In this document: positions 40,074-49,959 of the stretch, in pieces
Numbering within the stretch: the stretch's first letter is position 1
How the letters are laid out: each line of letters starts with the position of its first letter
DNA from: Yersinia mollaretii ATCC 43969
GTDB lineage: Bacteria > Pseudomonadota > Gammaproteobacteria > Enterobacterales > Enterobacteriaceae
Direction of reading: 5' to 3'
Assembly (NCBI RefSeq): GCF_013282725.1
Contig: NZ_CP054043.1
Coordinates: 1,302,001 to 1,366,000, forward strand
Length of the DNA stretch: 64,000 nt
Notes under the pieces: generated by a model
What the model saw: the letters and a program-made list of their open reading frames with translations, nothing else
Databases searched by the model: none
What the model was told of the DNA's origin: nothing
Translations under genes and position numbers: made by a program

Positions 40074-41977
40074 TTATTGCTACAGCAGGCCATGTTGACC
40101 ATGGCAAAACCACACTTTTGCAGGCGATTACTGGGGTTGATGCTGACCGCCTGCCGGAAGAAAAACAGCGCGGGATGACCATTGATCTCGGCTATGCCTA
40201 TTGGCCGCAACCTGACGGCACCCCTCTTGGATTTATTGATGTCCCCGGTCACGAGAAGTTTTTAGCCAATATGCTGGCAGGCGTGGGCGGTATTGATCAT
40301 GCCTTGCTGGTGGTGGCGTGTGATGATGGCGTGATGGCGCAAACTCGCGAGCATCTGGCGATTTTACGGCTCACAGGCCGCCCGACCCTCACCGTCGCGC
40401 TGACCAAAGCGGATCGCGTTGATGATGAACGCATCGCGCAGGTCCATCAGCAGGTGATGGCAGAACTGGCCGCACAAGGCTGGCCGCCAGAGCAGGTGAC
40501 CCTGTTTGTGACTGCCGCCACCGCCGGCCGGGGCATCAGCGAATTGCGCGAACATCTGGCGCAATGCCATCAGCAAGGCGCGGAGCATGGCCGATTACAG
40601 CGCCGTTTTCGCCTCGCGATTGACCGTGCATTTAGTGTCAAAGGGGCCGGTTTGGTGGTCACGGGCACGGCACTGGCGGGCAAGGTGGCGGTGGGTGACA
40701 CCCTCTGGCTCACGGGCAGTGACTGCCCAGTGCGGGTGCGCGGCATTCATGCCCAAAATCAAAATACCCAGCAGGCGCAAGCGGGCCAACGTATTGCCCT
40801 GAATATCAGCGGCGATATCAGCAAGGCGCAGATCAATCGTGGCGACTGGCTGTTAGCGCAGCAACCGCCTGAGGCGGTGGATCGCGTGCTGGTGGTGGTC
40901 GATGCCGACGTGCCGATACAGCATTGGCAGCCACTGCATCTACACCATGCCGCCAGCCACATTACCGGACGTTTTTCGCTACTGACGAATCCATCATCTC
41001 CTGACGATATCTCCCCCGGCGGAAAATCTCCCGTGATTCTGGCCGAGCTATTGCTGGATAACCCGTTGTGGCTGGCCGAGAATGACCGCCTTATTCTGCG
41101 GGATATTGCGGCGAAGAAAACCTTAGGCGGCGCGCGGGTGATCCATCTGGCGGTGCCGAAACGCGGTAAACGTCAACCAGCCTATTTAGCCTGGTTAACG
41201 GCGCTAGCGCAGGCCAGCACTGACCGCGAGGTGCTGGATTTGCATTTAGCGCAAGGGCCAGTCTCTTTGCGTGGCTTCAGTTGGGCGCGTCAACTGGCTG
41301 AATCGGAGATGGCGGTGTTGCTGGCGGGGACCGAGAGTGTGGTCGCCGGAGATATCGTGCTGTCGCAGCCTCATGCTCAGCAAGCGCAGCAAACCCTGCT
41401 GCATGTCTTGTGCCTCTATTATCAGCAGCATGGCGATCAGTTGGGGTTAGGGCGCGCGCGTTTGCGGCGTATGGCACTGCCGACGCTGGATGAAGGGCTG
41501 GTCTTTCGGCTGATTGATCATCTGCTGGCGCAGGGGGCGTTAAAAAACTGCCGTGGCTGGTTGCATCTGCCCGCGCATGGGCTGGAGTTTACCGAGCAAG
41601 AACAGGCACAGTGGCTGCAAGTCGCCCCCTATTTTGCCGATGCCCCTTGGTGGGTACGTGATTTAGCGGCTGAGCTGCACATGGATGAAGGCGATATGCG
41701 CGTGTTGCTCCGTAAAGCGGCGCAACTGGGCTACATCACGGCCATCGTGCCGGATCGCTACTATCTGAGTCAGCGCATTGAGCAGTTCGCCGATTTGGTC
41801 CGTGAGTTGGACGCCACTCAGGGCAGCGCCTGCGCCGCAGACTTCCGCGACCGACTGGGTGTGGGCCGCAAACTGGCGATTCAAATTCTCGAATTCTTTG
41901 ACCGCAGCGGCTTTACTCGCCGCCGAGGCAATGACCATTTACTGCGCGACCGTGGGCTATTTTCAGCTACGAATTGA
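40070..41977 (+). CDS. selB: Selenocysteine-specific elongation factor SelB
   Basis: A 635-residue GTPase (E. coli 614) that delivers Sec-tRNA-Sec to UGA codons carrying a SECIS. G1 [11 protein letters not shown] (about 6-16), G3 DVPGHEKF, G4 TKAD. EF-Tu-like domains 2-3 follow. The C-terminal part has winged helices for SECIS binding, ending in [13 protein letters not shown] and [23 protein letters not shown]. Its last 11 bp overlap the convergent otnI gene. Its RNA target fdoG is 4 kb upstream and its tRNA gene 20 kb downstream. Confidence 0.97.
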   Translation: MIIATAGHVDHGKTTLLQAITGVDADRLPEEKQRGMTIDLGYAYWPQPDGTPLGFIDVPGHEKFLANMLAGVGGIDHALLVVACDDGVMAQTREHLAILRLTGRPTLTVALTKADRVDDERIAQVHQQVMAELAAQGWPPEQVTLFVTAATAGRGISELREHLAQCHQQGAEHGRLQRRFRLAIDRAFSVKGAGLVVTGTALAGKVAVGDTLWLTGSDCPVRVRGIHAQNQNTQQAQAGQRIALNISGDISKAQINRGDWLLAQQPPEAVDRVLVVVDADVPIQHWQPLHLHHAASHITGRFSLLTNPSSPDDISPGGKSPVILAELLLDNPLWLAENDRLILRDIAAKKTLGGARVIHLAVPKRGKRQPAYLAWLTALAQASTDREVLDLHLAQGPVSLRGFSWARQLAESEMAVLLAGTESVVAGDIVLSQPHAQQAQQTLLHVLCLYYQQHGDQLGLGRARLRRMALPTLDEGLVFRLIDHLLAQGALKNCRGWLHLPAHGLEFTEQEQAQWLQVAPYFADAPWWVRDLAAELHMDEGDMRVLLRKAAQLGYITAIVPDRYYLSQRIEQFADLVRELDATQGSACAADFRDRLGVGRKLAIQILEFFDRSGFTRRRGNDHLLRDRGLFSATN

Positions 41978-42749
41978 GATATTTCTTGACCCACCCCAAT
42001 CCGGCCAAGGTGTCGGTTTTGGGGTGATATTCACAGCCGATCCAGCCTCGATAGCCAATCTTATCCAGTAAATCGAACAGATAAGGGTAGTTGATCTCTC
42101 CACTGTCCGGCTCATGGCGATGGGGGACCGAGGCTATCTGGATATGGGCGTAGCGCCCGGCAAAATGCTCAATAATCTGCGTTAGGTTACCGTCCACCAA
42201 CTGTGCGTGGAACAAATCCAATTGCATAAAGACATTGCCACGGTCAATTAATGACAGCAGATCGTGGGTCTGATATTGGCTGGAAAACAGATAGTGGGGT
42301 TTCACCTGCGGGCTGAGCGCTTCAATCAAAATGTTAATCTGATGTGGGGCGCACTGCTCTGCCGCGTAGCGGATGTTGCTGATAAATGTCTGTTGATAAG
42401 CGGCCCGATCGGCAGTGGGCGGCACAATTCCGGCCATCACATGGATTGAATGGCAGTTTAAGGCGAGGGCATACTCCAGTGCCCGATCGATATCTTGCCG
42501 CGCCTGCACCTCTCGACCCGGCAGCGCCGCCAAACCCCACTCGCCACTCTGTGGCTGACCAGGCGGGGTATTAAACAGCGCCAAATGTAAGCCGTGCTGT
42601 CGCAATTGAGCGGCTAATTGGTCAGCGGGATAGTCATAGGGAAACAAAAACTCCACCGCCTTAAAACCGGCATCGGCAGCGGCTTTAAAGCGCGCCAAAA
42701 ATGGCACTTCAGTAAACATCATCGATAAGTTAGCGGCAAACTTGGGCAT
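41967..42749 (-). CDS. otnI: 2-oxo-tetronate isomerase OtnI (YgbM/Hyi-like)
   Basis: A 260-residue TIM-barrel sugar isomerase of the hydroxypyruvate isomerase group. It starts [21 protein letters not shown], and metal-ligand regions are [17 protein letters not shown] (Glu), QLDLFHAQL (Asp/His) and WIGCEYHPK (Glu). In the published acid-sugar pathway it converts 2-oxo-tetronate to 3-oxo-tetronate before phosphorylation by OtnK. It is last in otnK-otnC-otnI (3 bp after otnC). Confidence 0.9.
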   Translation of the reverse strand: MPKFAANLSMMFTEVPFLARFKAAADAGFKAVEFLFPYDYPADQLAAQLRQHGLHLALFNTPPGQPQSGEWGLAALPGREVQARQDIDRALEYALALNCHSIHVMAGIVPPTADRAAYQQTFISNIRYAAEQCAPHQINILIEALSPQVKPHYLFSSQYQTHDLLSLIDRGNVFMQLDLFHAQLVDGNLTQIIEHFAGRYAHIQIASVPHRHEPDSGEINYPYLFDLLDKIGYRGWIGCEYHPKTDTLAGLGWVKKYLNS

Positions 42750-42752
42750 GGT

Positions 42753-43412
42753 TCAACTCCGTAATTCGGCAACTTCGTCATCGGTTAGATAGCGTATTTT
42801 GCGCTCGCCGAGGGTGAAAATCAGCTTGGCGGTCTCTTCCAGCTCTTCGGTATTGTCTGCCGCCGCGCGCAGGTCTTTGCCGATCACCACCGAGCCATGA
42901 TTAGCCAACAAAAAGGCGGTGTGATGAGGGGCCAGCCGCGCCAGATCCTCACCTAAGCGCTTATCCCCTGGGCGATAATAGGGCACCACGGGCAGTTTGC
43001 CGACCCGCATCACCAGATAAGGGGTGAAGGGCTTGATGGCATTGCGCGGGTCCAAATCTTGCAGGCAAGAGAGGGCTGTTAGATAGGTGCTGTGCAGATG
43101 AACCACGGCTTTGCATTCAGGGTTGTTATGGTAGAGCGCCAGATGAAAACTCACCTCTTTCGACGGTTTATCACCCGATAGCCACTCCCCCTGTAAGCTC
43201 ACCCTCGACAGCCGCTCAGGCAGTAACTCCCCCAGACAAGAACCGGTGGGGGTCGCCAGAATAGAGCCATCCGCCAGTTGTAAAGAGAGATTACCTGCTG
43301 ATCCGGTGGCATAACCGCGCTGAAAAAACGAGGCACCTAAACGCACCAAACTGTCACGCGCCTGCTGTTCATTGAGGGTGGAATCTTCAATCGTCGTGGA
43401 AAGGTCACTCAT
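42753..43412 (-). CDS. otnC: 3-oxo-tetronate 4-phosphate decarboxylase OtnC (YgbL-like)
   Basis: A 219-residue class II aldolase/adducin-type metalloenzyme, predicted to decarboxylate 3-oxo-tetronate 4-phosphate to dihydroxyacetone phosphate. ATG 43412 overlaps the otnK stop by 4 bp and has GGGAG upstream. Features: RGYATGSAGNLSLQLADG (phosphate site, about 33-50), EVSFHLALYHNNPECKAVVHLHSTYLTALSC with the metal HxH and catalytic Glu, and LLANHGSVVIGKDL with a third His. Part of a coupled three-gene unit. Confidence 0.91.
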   Translation of the reverse strand: MSDLSTTIEDSTLNEQQARDSLVRLGASFFQRGYATGSAGNLSLQLADGSILATPTGSCLGELLPERLSRVSLQGEWLSGDKPSKEVSFHLALYHNNPECKAVVHLHSTYLTALSCLQDLDPRNAIKPFTPYLVMRVGKLPVVPYYRPGDKRLGEDLARLAPHHTAFLLANHGSVVIGKDLRAAADNTEELEETAKLIFTLGERKIRYLTDDEVAELRS

Positions 43413-44686
43413 ACCGGGAACTCCCATTGTGCTCTGGCGAAAAAGTCCTCGTCGCCAAAATTACCTGATTTTAACGCCAGTGAAATTGGGGTGTTGGGGT
43501 TGATGGACTTCACCCAAGGTACGCCGGGGGAGATGCTGGGGCCAATGTGGAAGGCGTCGATTGCCAGTGCCTGACACACCACGCCAGAGGTTTCGCCTCC
43601 CGCAACAATAAAGCGCGTGAAACCCGCCTGCTGTAAGTGCACCGCCAGTAGCGCAAATAGCTGTTCAATGCCCTGACTGGCTATCTCCCTGCCATACTGC
43701 TGCTGAATCTGCTGTAACACAGCGGGTTGGGCGGTGGCGTAGACCAGCGGGGCGAGAGTGTCTGCGTCTTGGGATTGCACCCATTGGCTGAGCTGTTCGG
43801 CATAAACCGCTCGCTGTGCTTCACTCCCGATGCACTGGGCGATGTCGATGGCTTTGGCGGGGGCTTGCTGCTGATACGCTGCCACTTGTTGGTTGGTCAT
43901 GGTAGAGCAGGAACCCGACAGCACCACAGCTCGTCGCCCTTGCGGATTGCCCGCCGCCGTGGCGGAGGAGGATGGCGGGGTGGTGGTGGCCCAGTGGTGG
44001 GCCAGACCCATCGCCAGCCCAGAACCGCCCGTCACCAGCTTCATATTGTGCAGCGCCCGGCCTTGGGTCAACAGATGTGACTCATTCAGGCAATCCAGTA
44101 CTGCGTAACTGACGCCATTGTCATACAACTGTTGTAGCTGCTGAGCAACCGCCTCTGCGCCCAGATCCATCACACTGGCAGGCACCAGCCCTGCGCGACC
44201 TTGTGCTTGCGCTTCAATCAGCCGCAGCAGATGGCTCTCTTTCATCGGCGTCACGGGGTGGTTTCTCATCCCTGATTCAGCCAACAACTGATCCATCACA
44301 AACAGGTAACCCTGATAAACAGTGCGCCCATTCACGGGCAGAGCAGGAGAGATCACGGTGTGGCGCTCCCCGAGGGCGGCCAACAGCGCATCAATCACCG
44401 GGCCAATATTGCCCTGCGGGGTGCTGTCGAAGGTGGAACAGTATTTGAAGTAAAACTGAGTGCAGCCCTGTTGTTGCAGCCACTGTAAGGCGGCCAGCGA
44501 TTGCGACACCGCCTGATCCACCGGGCAAGAGCGAGATTTCAGACTGACAACTCGCGCTTGAGCATCCGCTTGCGGCGGGTTCTCAGGGATACCATTGAAT
44601 TGGATCGCCGTCATCCCATTATTGACCAGAAAACTGGCAATATCTGTGGCACCGGTAAAGTCATCAGCAATGACCCCTAATCTCAT
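43409..44686 (-). CDS. otnK: 3-oxo-tetronate kinase OtnK (DUF1537/YgbK-like)
   Basis: A 425-residue kinase of the former DUF1537 family. N-terminal substrate domain begins MRLGVIADDFTGATDIASFLVNNGM, the hallmark DDFTGA motif. The C-terminal nucleotide domain shows VLSGSCSTMTNQQV and FIVAGGETSGVVCQAL, plus SGNFGDEDFF at the end. It phosphorylates 3-oxo-tetronate at O4. First gene of the minus-strand unit, divergent from a DeoR gene with a 330-bp control region between. Confidence 0.93.
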   Translation of the reverse strand: MRLGVIADDFTGATDIASFLVNNGMTAIQFNGIPENPPQADAQARVVSLKSRSCPVDQAVSQSLAALQWLQQQGCTQFYFKYCSTFDSTPQGNIGPVIDALLAALGERHTVISPALPVNGRTVYQGYLFVMDQLLAESGMRNHPVTPMKESHLLRLIEAQAQGRAGLVPASVMDLGAEAVAQQLQQLYDNGVSYAVLDCLNESHLLTQGRALHNMKLVTGGSGLAMGLAHHWATTTPPSSSATAAGNPQGRRAVVLSGSCSTMTNQQVAAYQQQAPAKAIDIAQCIGSEAQRAVYAEQLSQWVQSQDADTLAPLVYATAQPAVLQQIQQQYGREIASQGIEQLFALLAVHLQQAGFTRFIVAGGETSGVVCQALAIDAFHIGPSISPGVPWVKSINPNTPISLALKSGNFGDEDFFARAQWEFPV

Positions 44687-45016
44687 ATCCCCCCCTCACG
44701 TTTGTTAATTTTAGTTGCCATTTGTTCTTATGTGTTAAATGTAAGGGCTTTAACCTGTAGGTACGGTGACCAATATCACAGTTATTAACATTTAAAGATA
44801 GCTTAAATTACGTACAAGGCTATTTTTTGGATGAGAAAATCGTGATAATTTGCTGTTTTATCTCATTTTATTGTGGTTTTTGTCGGCAAGGGAAAAAATG
44901 TTAACTTTGCCAAAAACACCCTAACCCTGTGATGTTGCGAAAAAATTCACCCCTCATTTGTGAAAATTGACGTAAAATCACATTATTTACCACTCTGAGC
45001 AAAGCAAGAGGTCATC
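44687..45016. promoter_or_regulatory. Divergent otnK / DeoR control region
   Basis: AT-rich, 330 bp, no gene. GGTGA-N6-TCACA at 44765-44780 is a CRP-like site with one mismatch. The motif TTAACATTT occurs at 44785-44793 and, inverted, at 44896-44904, and again before the permease at 46059-46067. TTAAATGT (44734-44741) and ACATTTAA (44788-44795) form a wide inverted pair. These are candidates for binding by the adjacent DeoR protein. Confidence 0.5.
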
Positions 45017-45790
45017 GTGATACCTGTTGAACGGCATCAACAAATAGTGGCGCTGGTGGCTGAACGTGGCGCAATCAGCATTGCCGAACTGACTGAGCGC
45101 CTGCATGTCTCCCATATGACCATCCGCCGCGATGTGCAAAAACTGGAGCAACAAGGGATGGTGCTCTCGGTTTCCGGCGGGATTCAGTTACCGGAAAAAC
45201 TGGTGTTTGAGCCTTCTCATCAAGATAAAGAGGGAATGTACAGCCGCCAGAAAGCCGCGATTGGTGAGTTGGCGTCCCAGCAAATACCGGATAATAGCTG
45301 CATTTATCTGGATGCGGGCACCACCACTCTGGCACTGGCACGGCATTTGGCGGAGCGGCAGGATCTGCTGGTGGTCACCAATGATTTTGTGATTGCCAAC
45401 TACCTGATGGAGTCCGGCCAGTGTGAGTTGATTCATACCGGTGGGCGGGTGTGCCGTGAAAACCGCTCCTGCGTGGGCGAGGCGGCAGCACAGGCGCTGC
45501 GGAATCTGTCGATAGATATTGCCTTTATCTCGGCCTCTTCATGGAGTATGCGCGGCCTTTCAACGCCCAGCGAAGATAAAGTCGCGGTAAAAAAAGCCAT
45601 TGTGGAAGCCAGCCGTAAGCGGATGTTACTTTGCGACACTTCAAAATACGGCAAGATAGCCACCTATCTGGCGCTGCCGATGACGGTCTTCGACACCATC
45701 ATTACGGATGAGGGCTTGCCGGTTACTGCCTTGGAAACCCTTGAGCAGACTGGGATCAATCTGCTGATCGCCAAAACTCCCACACCGTGA
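45017..45790 (+). CDS. DeoR-family transcriptional regulator (YgbI-like)
   Basis: A 257-residue repressor with GTG start (AGAGG six bases before). N-terminal winged helix: RHQQIVALVAERGAISIAELTERLHVSHMTIRRDVQKLEQQGMVL. The C-terminal sugar-phosphate sensor domain has YLDAGTTTLALARHLAERQDLLVVTNDFVIANYL and FISASSWSMRGLSTPSEDKVAVKKA. Likely controls the divergent otnKCI unit and the downstream permease/denD pair, released by an intermediate of the pathway. Hairpin 45808-45841 follows. Confidence 0.9.
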   Translation: MIPVERHQQIVALVAERGAISIAELTERLHVSHMTIRRDVQKLEQQGMVLSVSGGIQLPEKLVFEPSHQDKEGMYSRQKAAIGELASQQIPDNSCIYLDAGTTTLALARHLAERQDLLVVTNDFVIANYLMESGQCELIHTGGRVCRENRSCVGEAAAQALRNLSIDIAFISASSWSMRGLSTPSEDKVAVKKAIVEASRKRMLLCDTSKYGKIATYLALPMTVFDTIITDEGLPVTALETLEQTGINLLIAKTPTP

Positions 45791-45807
45791 TTTCTTAGCG
45801 TGCTACC

Positions 45808-45841
45808 GGCCAATGCAGTGCTGTTTTCTATTGCATTGGCC
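45808..45841 (+). terminator. Hairpin after the DeoR gene
   Basis: GGCCAATGCA (45808-45817) and TGCATTGGCC (45832-45841) form a perfect 10-bp stem 17 bp past the stop. Only CTGTTATT follows, so terminator strength is uncertain. The remaining space up to 46153 is AT-rich with the TTAACATTT motif at 46059-46067; no gene is seen there. Confidence 0.55.
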
Positions 45842-46153
45842 CTGTTATTCCCCCTCTTATTGATGCCTGCGGCGGTTTAAGGCAGGTTATCCCCTCGTCA
45901 ATGTTGCTTTTCGTGAATGCCTCTAAGTTTAAATAACATTAATAATCAGTGCATTAACGAATATCAAATTATTGACTGTTAATATTTGTGAGTTAACTCG
46001 CATTTACTTGTGATCCAATCCCTTAGATTTAACTTTATCAAACATTAAATAACTAAATTTAACATTTTACTTTTATCCAACACCTGCAGCTATAGCCCGA
46101 AGGATTATCGCTGAACCTTGTTCCCTACAAATAATTAAAAATGAGGCTCTATC

Positions 46154-47464
46154 ATGTCTGAAACCACCACTGAACCGACAGTGATACCGACGGTGCTACC
46201 GGCAGAGAATCATGCCTACCGTAAGGCGGCATGGCACATTTTACCCCTACTGATGCTCTGTTATGTCGTCGCTTATCTGGACAGGGTTAATGTCGGTTTT
46301 GCCAAACTGCAAATGGCCGATGACTTACAGTTCTCCGAGGCGGTGTATGGCTTTGGTGCCGGTATCTTCTTTATTGCCTACTTCTTTCTGGAGATACCCA
46401 GCAACCTGATGCTGCATCGGGTCGGGGCGCGGCTGTGGATTGCGCGTATTATGATCACTTGGGGCATCATCTCGGCGGGGATGGCTTTCGTCACCACGCC
46501 AATGTCATTTTATGTGATGCGCTGCTTATTGGGGATTGCTGAAGCGGGTTTCTATCCGGGGGTGATTCTTTATATCTCTTATTGGTTCCCCACTAATCGC
46601 CGTGGTCGGATGTATGCCCTATTCGCCACTGCCGTGCCACTCTCTGGCGTGATAGGTGCACCGTTATCCGGTTGGATCATGGATGCTTTTAATGGCTTCC
46701 ACGGCTTTGCAGGCTGGCAATGGATGTTTATTCTGGAAGGTATTCCCTCGGTATTAATCGGTATTTTGGTGATTTTTAAGCTGACGGATCGCATCAGCCA
46801 TGCCAAATGGTTAACCGCCGAAGAGAAAAAAATCCTACAAACCAATATTGATAACGACACTCAACATCACGTCCACAGCAGCTTGAAAGAGATCTTCCTG
46901 CAACCGCGTGTTTGGCTGTTAACCCTGATCTATTTCTGTCTGATTGCTGGTTTTTACACCATTGGCTTCTGGTTACCTACCCTGATTAAAGATAGCGGTG
47001 TCACCAGTATCTTAAGTATCGGCCTGCTGAGTGCCATTCCTTATGCTGCCGCTGCGGTGACCATGATTGTGGTATCGCGCAGTGCTGACCGCTTGAGGGA
47101 GCGGCGCTGGCATTTAGCCCTCACCGCCACACTGGGTGGGCTTGGGATGATTATCTCCGCCAGTTTCAGTGACAATATCGTCATCGCCATGATTGGTTTA
47201 ACCATGGGTGCGATGGGCGCATTAAGTACTTTGCCGCTGTTCTGGAGTTTACCGACCGCCTTCCTCGGCGGCACAGCGGCAGCGGCGGGTATCGCGCTGA
47301 TTAACTCTTGGGGCAACCTGGCGGGCTTTGTCGCACCTTACATGATGGGCTACCTGAAAGATCTGACGCAAAGCACCACCACCGGAATGTTGATTATCTC
47401 CACCATGCTCTTTATTGGCGCAGCACTGGTCTTTTTAGTCCCCGCCAAAACAGTGAACCGCTAA
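46154..47464 (+). CDS. MFS permease of the anion:cation symporter type (probable acid-sugar uptake)
   Basis: A 436-residue, 12-TM importer of the ACS/phthalate permease group, which takes up sugar acids such as tartrate, glucarate or tetronates. Signature: MLCYVVAYLDRVNVGFAKLQM in TM1 and MLHRVGARLWIARIMITWGIIS after TM2; GIAEAGFYPGVILYISYWFP in TM4. Between the DeoR regulator and denD, 25 bp before the latter, so it is most likely the D-erythronate/tetronate carrier. In E. coli the comparable ygb cluster instead has a GntP-type permease. Confidence 0.88.
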   Translation: MSETTTEPTVIPTVLPAENHAYRKAAWHILPLLMLCYVVAYLDRVNVGFAKLQMADDLQFSEAVYGFGAGIFFIAYFFLEIPSNLMLHRVGARLWIARIMITWGIISAGMAFVTTPMSFYVMRCLLGIAEAGFYPGVILYISYWFPTNRRGRMYALFATAVPLSGVIGAPLSGWIMDAFNGFHGFAGWQWMFILEGIPSVLIGILVIFKLTDRISHAKWLTAEEKKILQTNIDNDTQHHVHSSLKEIFLQPRVWLLTLIYFCLIAGFYTIGFWLPTLIKDSGVTSILSIGLLSAIPYAAAAVTMIVVSRSADRLRERRWHLALTATLGGLGMIISASFSDNIVIAMIGLTMGAMGALSTLPLFWSLPTAFLGGTAAAAGIALINSWGNLAGFVAPYMMGYLKDLTQSTTTGMLIISTMLFIGAALVFLVPAKTVNR

Positions 47465-47489
47465 CGGCACAGAAAACAAGGATAAAATA

Positions 47490-48494
47490 ATGAACATAAT
47501 GGTCACCGGAGCCGCAGGTTTTCTGGGTCGCCGCTTGATAGAGCGCTTACTGACTCTCGATTATCTGGCGGACAGCCAAGGTCATCAGCGCAGCATCACG
47601 AAAATTATCGCCTGTGATGTGGTGCCGCTGAGTGGTATCGCGGATGAGCGGGTAGAGGTGATTTGTGGTGATATCTCGGACGCCCAATGGCTCGCCACGG
47701 TTTTTGATCGGCAGGTCGACACGGTTTTTCATCTGGCGGCAATCGTCTCCAGTCAGGCCGAGGAGGATTTTGATCTGGGAATGCGCGTCAATTTCGATGC
47801 GACGCGCAACTTATTTGAGCAGGCGCGTCAGTTAGGTCACTGCCCGAAAGTCATTATTACCAGTTCGGTAGCGGTGTTTGGCGGGGCATTACCGACTGTG
47901 GTGCCCGACGAACAAGTGTGGTCGCCCCAAAGCTCTTACGGCACACAAAAAGCCTTAAACGACCTATTACTGGCCGATTATAGCCGCCGGGGATTTATTG
48001 ATGGCCGCAGTTTGCGGATGCCCACCATTGTGGTTCGCCCCGGCAAACCGAACCGCGCCGCCTCCAGTTTTGCCAGCGGCATTATCCGTGAGCCGCTGCA
48101 AGGCATTGAGGTGATCTGCCCTGTGAGTCTGCAAACACCGCTGTGGTTGCTGTCGCCGAAAATGGCGATTAACAACCTGATTCTCGGTCATCAACTGAGC
48201 GCCAGCCAGCTTAAATCTGGTCGGGTGATTAACCTGCCGGGCTTGTCCATCAAGGTGCAGCAGATGATTGATGCCTTGCGACGTATCGCCGGAGATGAAG
48301 TGGCGGATCGGATTACGGTGCAGCAAGACCCCTTGATTGAGAAGATCGTCAACTCATGGCCGGGGGATTTTGAGGCACACTACGCCAAGGAGCTCGGCTT
48401 TATCAGTGATAAGGATTTTGACACTATCATTAATGACTTCATTCTCGGCGAGTTGCCGGATCGGGTGGTGCGATTGGTGGGGAATCGACACTAA
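47490..48494 (+). CDS. denD: D-erythronate dehydrogenase DenD-like (SDR extended family)
   Basis: A 334-residue NAD-dependent short-chain dehydrogenase of the epimerase type. NAD motif MNIMVTGAAGFLGRRLIERLL at the N-terminus; FHLAAIVSSQAEEDFDLGMRVNFDATRNL; catalytic Ser in IITSSVAVFGG and YxxxK in SSYGTQKALND. DenD oxidises D-erythronate to 2-oxo-tetronate, feeding OtnI, OtnK and OtnC. This replaces the L-threonate dehydrogenase (LtnD, a different family) found in the E. coli ygb cluster, so D-erythronate is the better substrate guess. Confidence 0.87.
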   Translation: MNIMVTGAAGFLGRRLIERLLTLDYLADSQGHQRSITKIIACDVVPLSGIADERVEVICGDISDAQWLATVFDRQVDTVFHLAAIVSSQAEEDFDLGMRVNFDATRNLFEQARQLGHCPKVIITSSVAVFGGALPTVVPDEQVWSPQSSYGTQKALNDLLLADYSRRGFIDGRSLRMPTIVVRPGKPNRAASSFASGIIREPLQGIEVICPVSLQTPLWLLSPKMAINNLILGHQLSASQLKSGRVINLPGLSIKVQQMIDALRRIAGDEVADRITVQQDPLIEKIVNSWPGDFEAHYAKELGFISDKDFDTIINDFILGELPDRVVRLVGNRH

Positions 48495-48551
48495 AACGCG
48501 GTGATTCCCCTCGGATTATCATGGTATTCCGAGGGGATAACTCACACGGCA

Positions 48552-49781
48552 CTACTCTGCTATCACTGTTTCTGGTTGGCGGCGAATAAATACCATCACC
48601 AAGGCCAGCCACAGCAAGCCACTGATCAAGTTGAACAAATTGAAGATACCGCTGTTGCCCCACAGGTAGGCCAATTTGGCAAATTCAATGCCGAAGGTGA
48701 AGACCATCATACTGATCATCCCCATCGCCGCAGAGACAGTCCCTTTGCTGATATCGCTGGCAAACAGGGTCAGCCGCACCAAACCGGCATTCGCCAAACC
48801 AATACCAAAGGCATACAAACTCAGCCCCGCCGTCATCCACAGATAAGCATGGGATGAGTAGAGTGTGGAGCCAGCCGCAATCAGCAGGCCGACAATCATC
48901 GGGCCAGCGCCATAGCGGATCAGCCGTGGAATGCTGGTTTTACCGCTCAATCTCGCCAGTGTCAGGTTGCCTATAATCAGCGCGCCAAAAATCGGCACCT
49001 GCAACACGCCATACCCCACTGTGGATAGCCGCTCGCCGCTGATCAAAATAACGGGCGATTGCGCAATCCACGCCAGCAATGGCAGGCTAGCGAAACCCAA
49101 CGCCAGTGAACCGCACAGGAAACGGCGGTTGGCGAGCACTTGCTTATAGTCACTCCACATGGCCGCGACTGACAATTTCTCACCTTTCAGTGACGCGGTT
49201 TCCGGCATGGCACGCCACAAGCCGACAAATGAAATGGCACCCAGTGCGGCAAACAGCACAAACATTGACTGCCACGGCGCGACGTGAATCAGGGCTGCAC
49301 CCGCCAATGGCCCTAGCAACGGGGCAATCAAAGCCACATTCGCCATCAGCGCGGTGATTTTGATACACACTGCTTCCTCGAATGACTCCTGAATCGTGGC
49401 GTAACCGACCGCGCCAATAAAGCACAAGCCAATCCCTTGCAGGAAGCGCATGGCGATAAACTGTTCAATGGTATTGACCAGCAAAATGGCAAGGCAGGTG
49501 ACCACAAAGAACGCCACACCGACCAACATCACCGGACGACGCCCACGGCGGTCTGACAGCGGACCAAGCAGCCATTGCAGAAACATCCCGCCCGCCAGAT
49601 AAGCGGTCATGGAGGTCGGCACCCACTCTTCGCTGGCATTAAAATCGGCCACGACCGCCAGCATACCCGGTTGAATCATATCGTTGGCGATATAAGCGGC
49701 AAATTCGAATAATACCAAACAGAGCGGAAATAAAAGCGCCCGTCGACCTAAACGTGTCGCGGGTGAAAATGAAGTTTGCAT
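48552..49781 (-). CDS. mdfA: Multidrug/H+ antiporter MdfA
   Basis: A 409-residue MFS exporter (E. coli 410) for cationic and neutral drugs such as chloramphenicol, and for Na+/K+ at high pH. The start [34 protein letters not shown] contains the functional acidic residues Glu26 and Asp34. Motif [15 protein letters not shown] and motif [18 protein letters not shown] are clear. No strong RBS is seen. It is convergent with denD. Confidence 0.96.
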   Translation of the reverse strand: MQTSFSPATRLGRRALLFPLCLVLFEFAAYIANDMIQPGMLAVVADFNASEEWVPTSMTAYLAGGMFLQWLLGPLSDRRGRRPVMLVGVAFFVVTCLAILLVNTIEQFIAMRFLQGIGLCFIGAVGYATIQESFEEAVCIKITALMANVALIAPLLGPLAGAALIHVAPWQSMFVLFAALGAISFVGLWRAMPETASLKGEKLSVAAMWSDYKQVLANRRFLCGSLALGFASLPLLAWIAQSPVILISGERLSTVGYGVLQVPIFGALIIGNLTLARLSGKTSIPRLIRYGAGPMIVGLLIAAGSTLYSSHAYLWMTAGLSLYAFGIGLANAGLVRLTLFASDISKGTVSAAMGMISMMVFTFGIEFAKLAYLWGNSGIFNLFNLISGLLWLALVMVFIRRQPETVIAE

Positions 49782-49959
49782 AGATTAAGCTATTAATTAT
49801 AAACGTAAAAAAAGGGAAGCACTCAGGCAGAATGCCAGTCAGAGCGCGTCAGGTCGGCTATTTTGCCGCCAATATAACGTTATGGCAACAATTTATACCT
49901 CCAGAGGGGGTCAGCTTAGCTTGGATCTGATTTTTGTTGAGATTGGATCTAGTTTCGGT

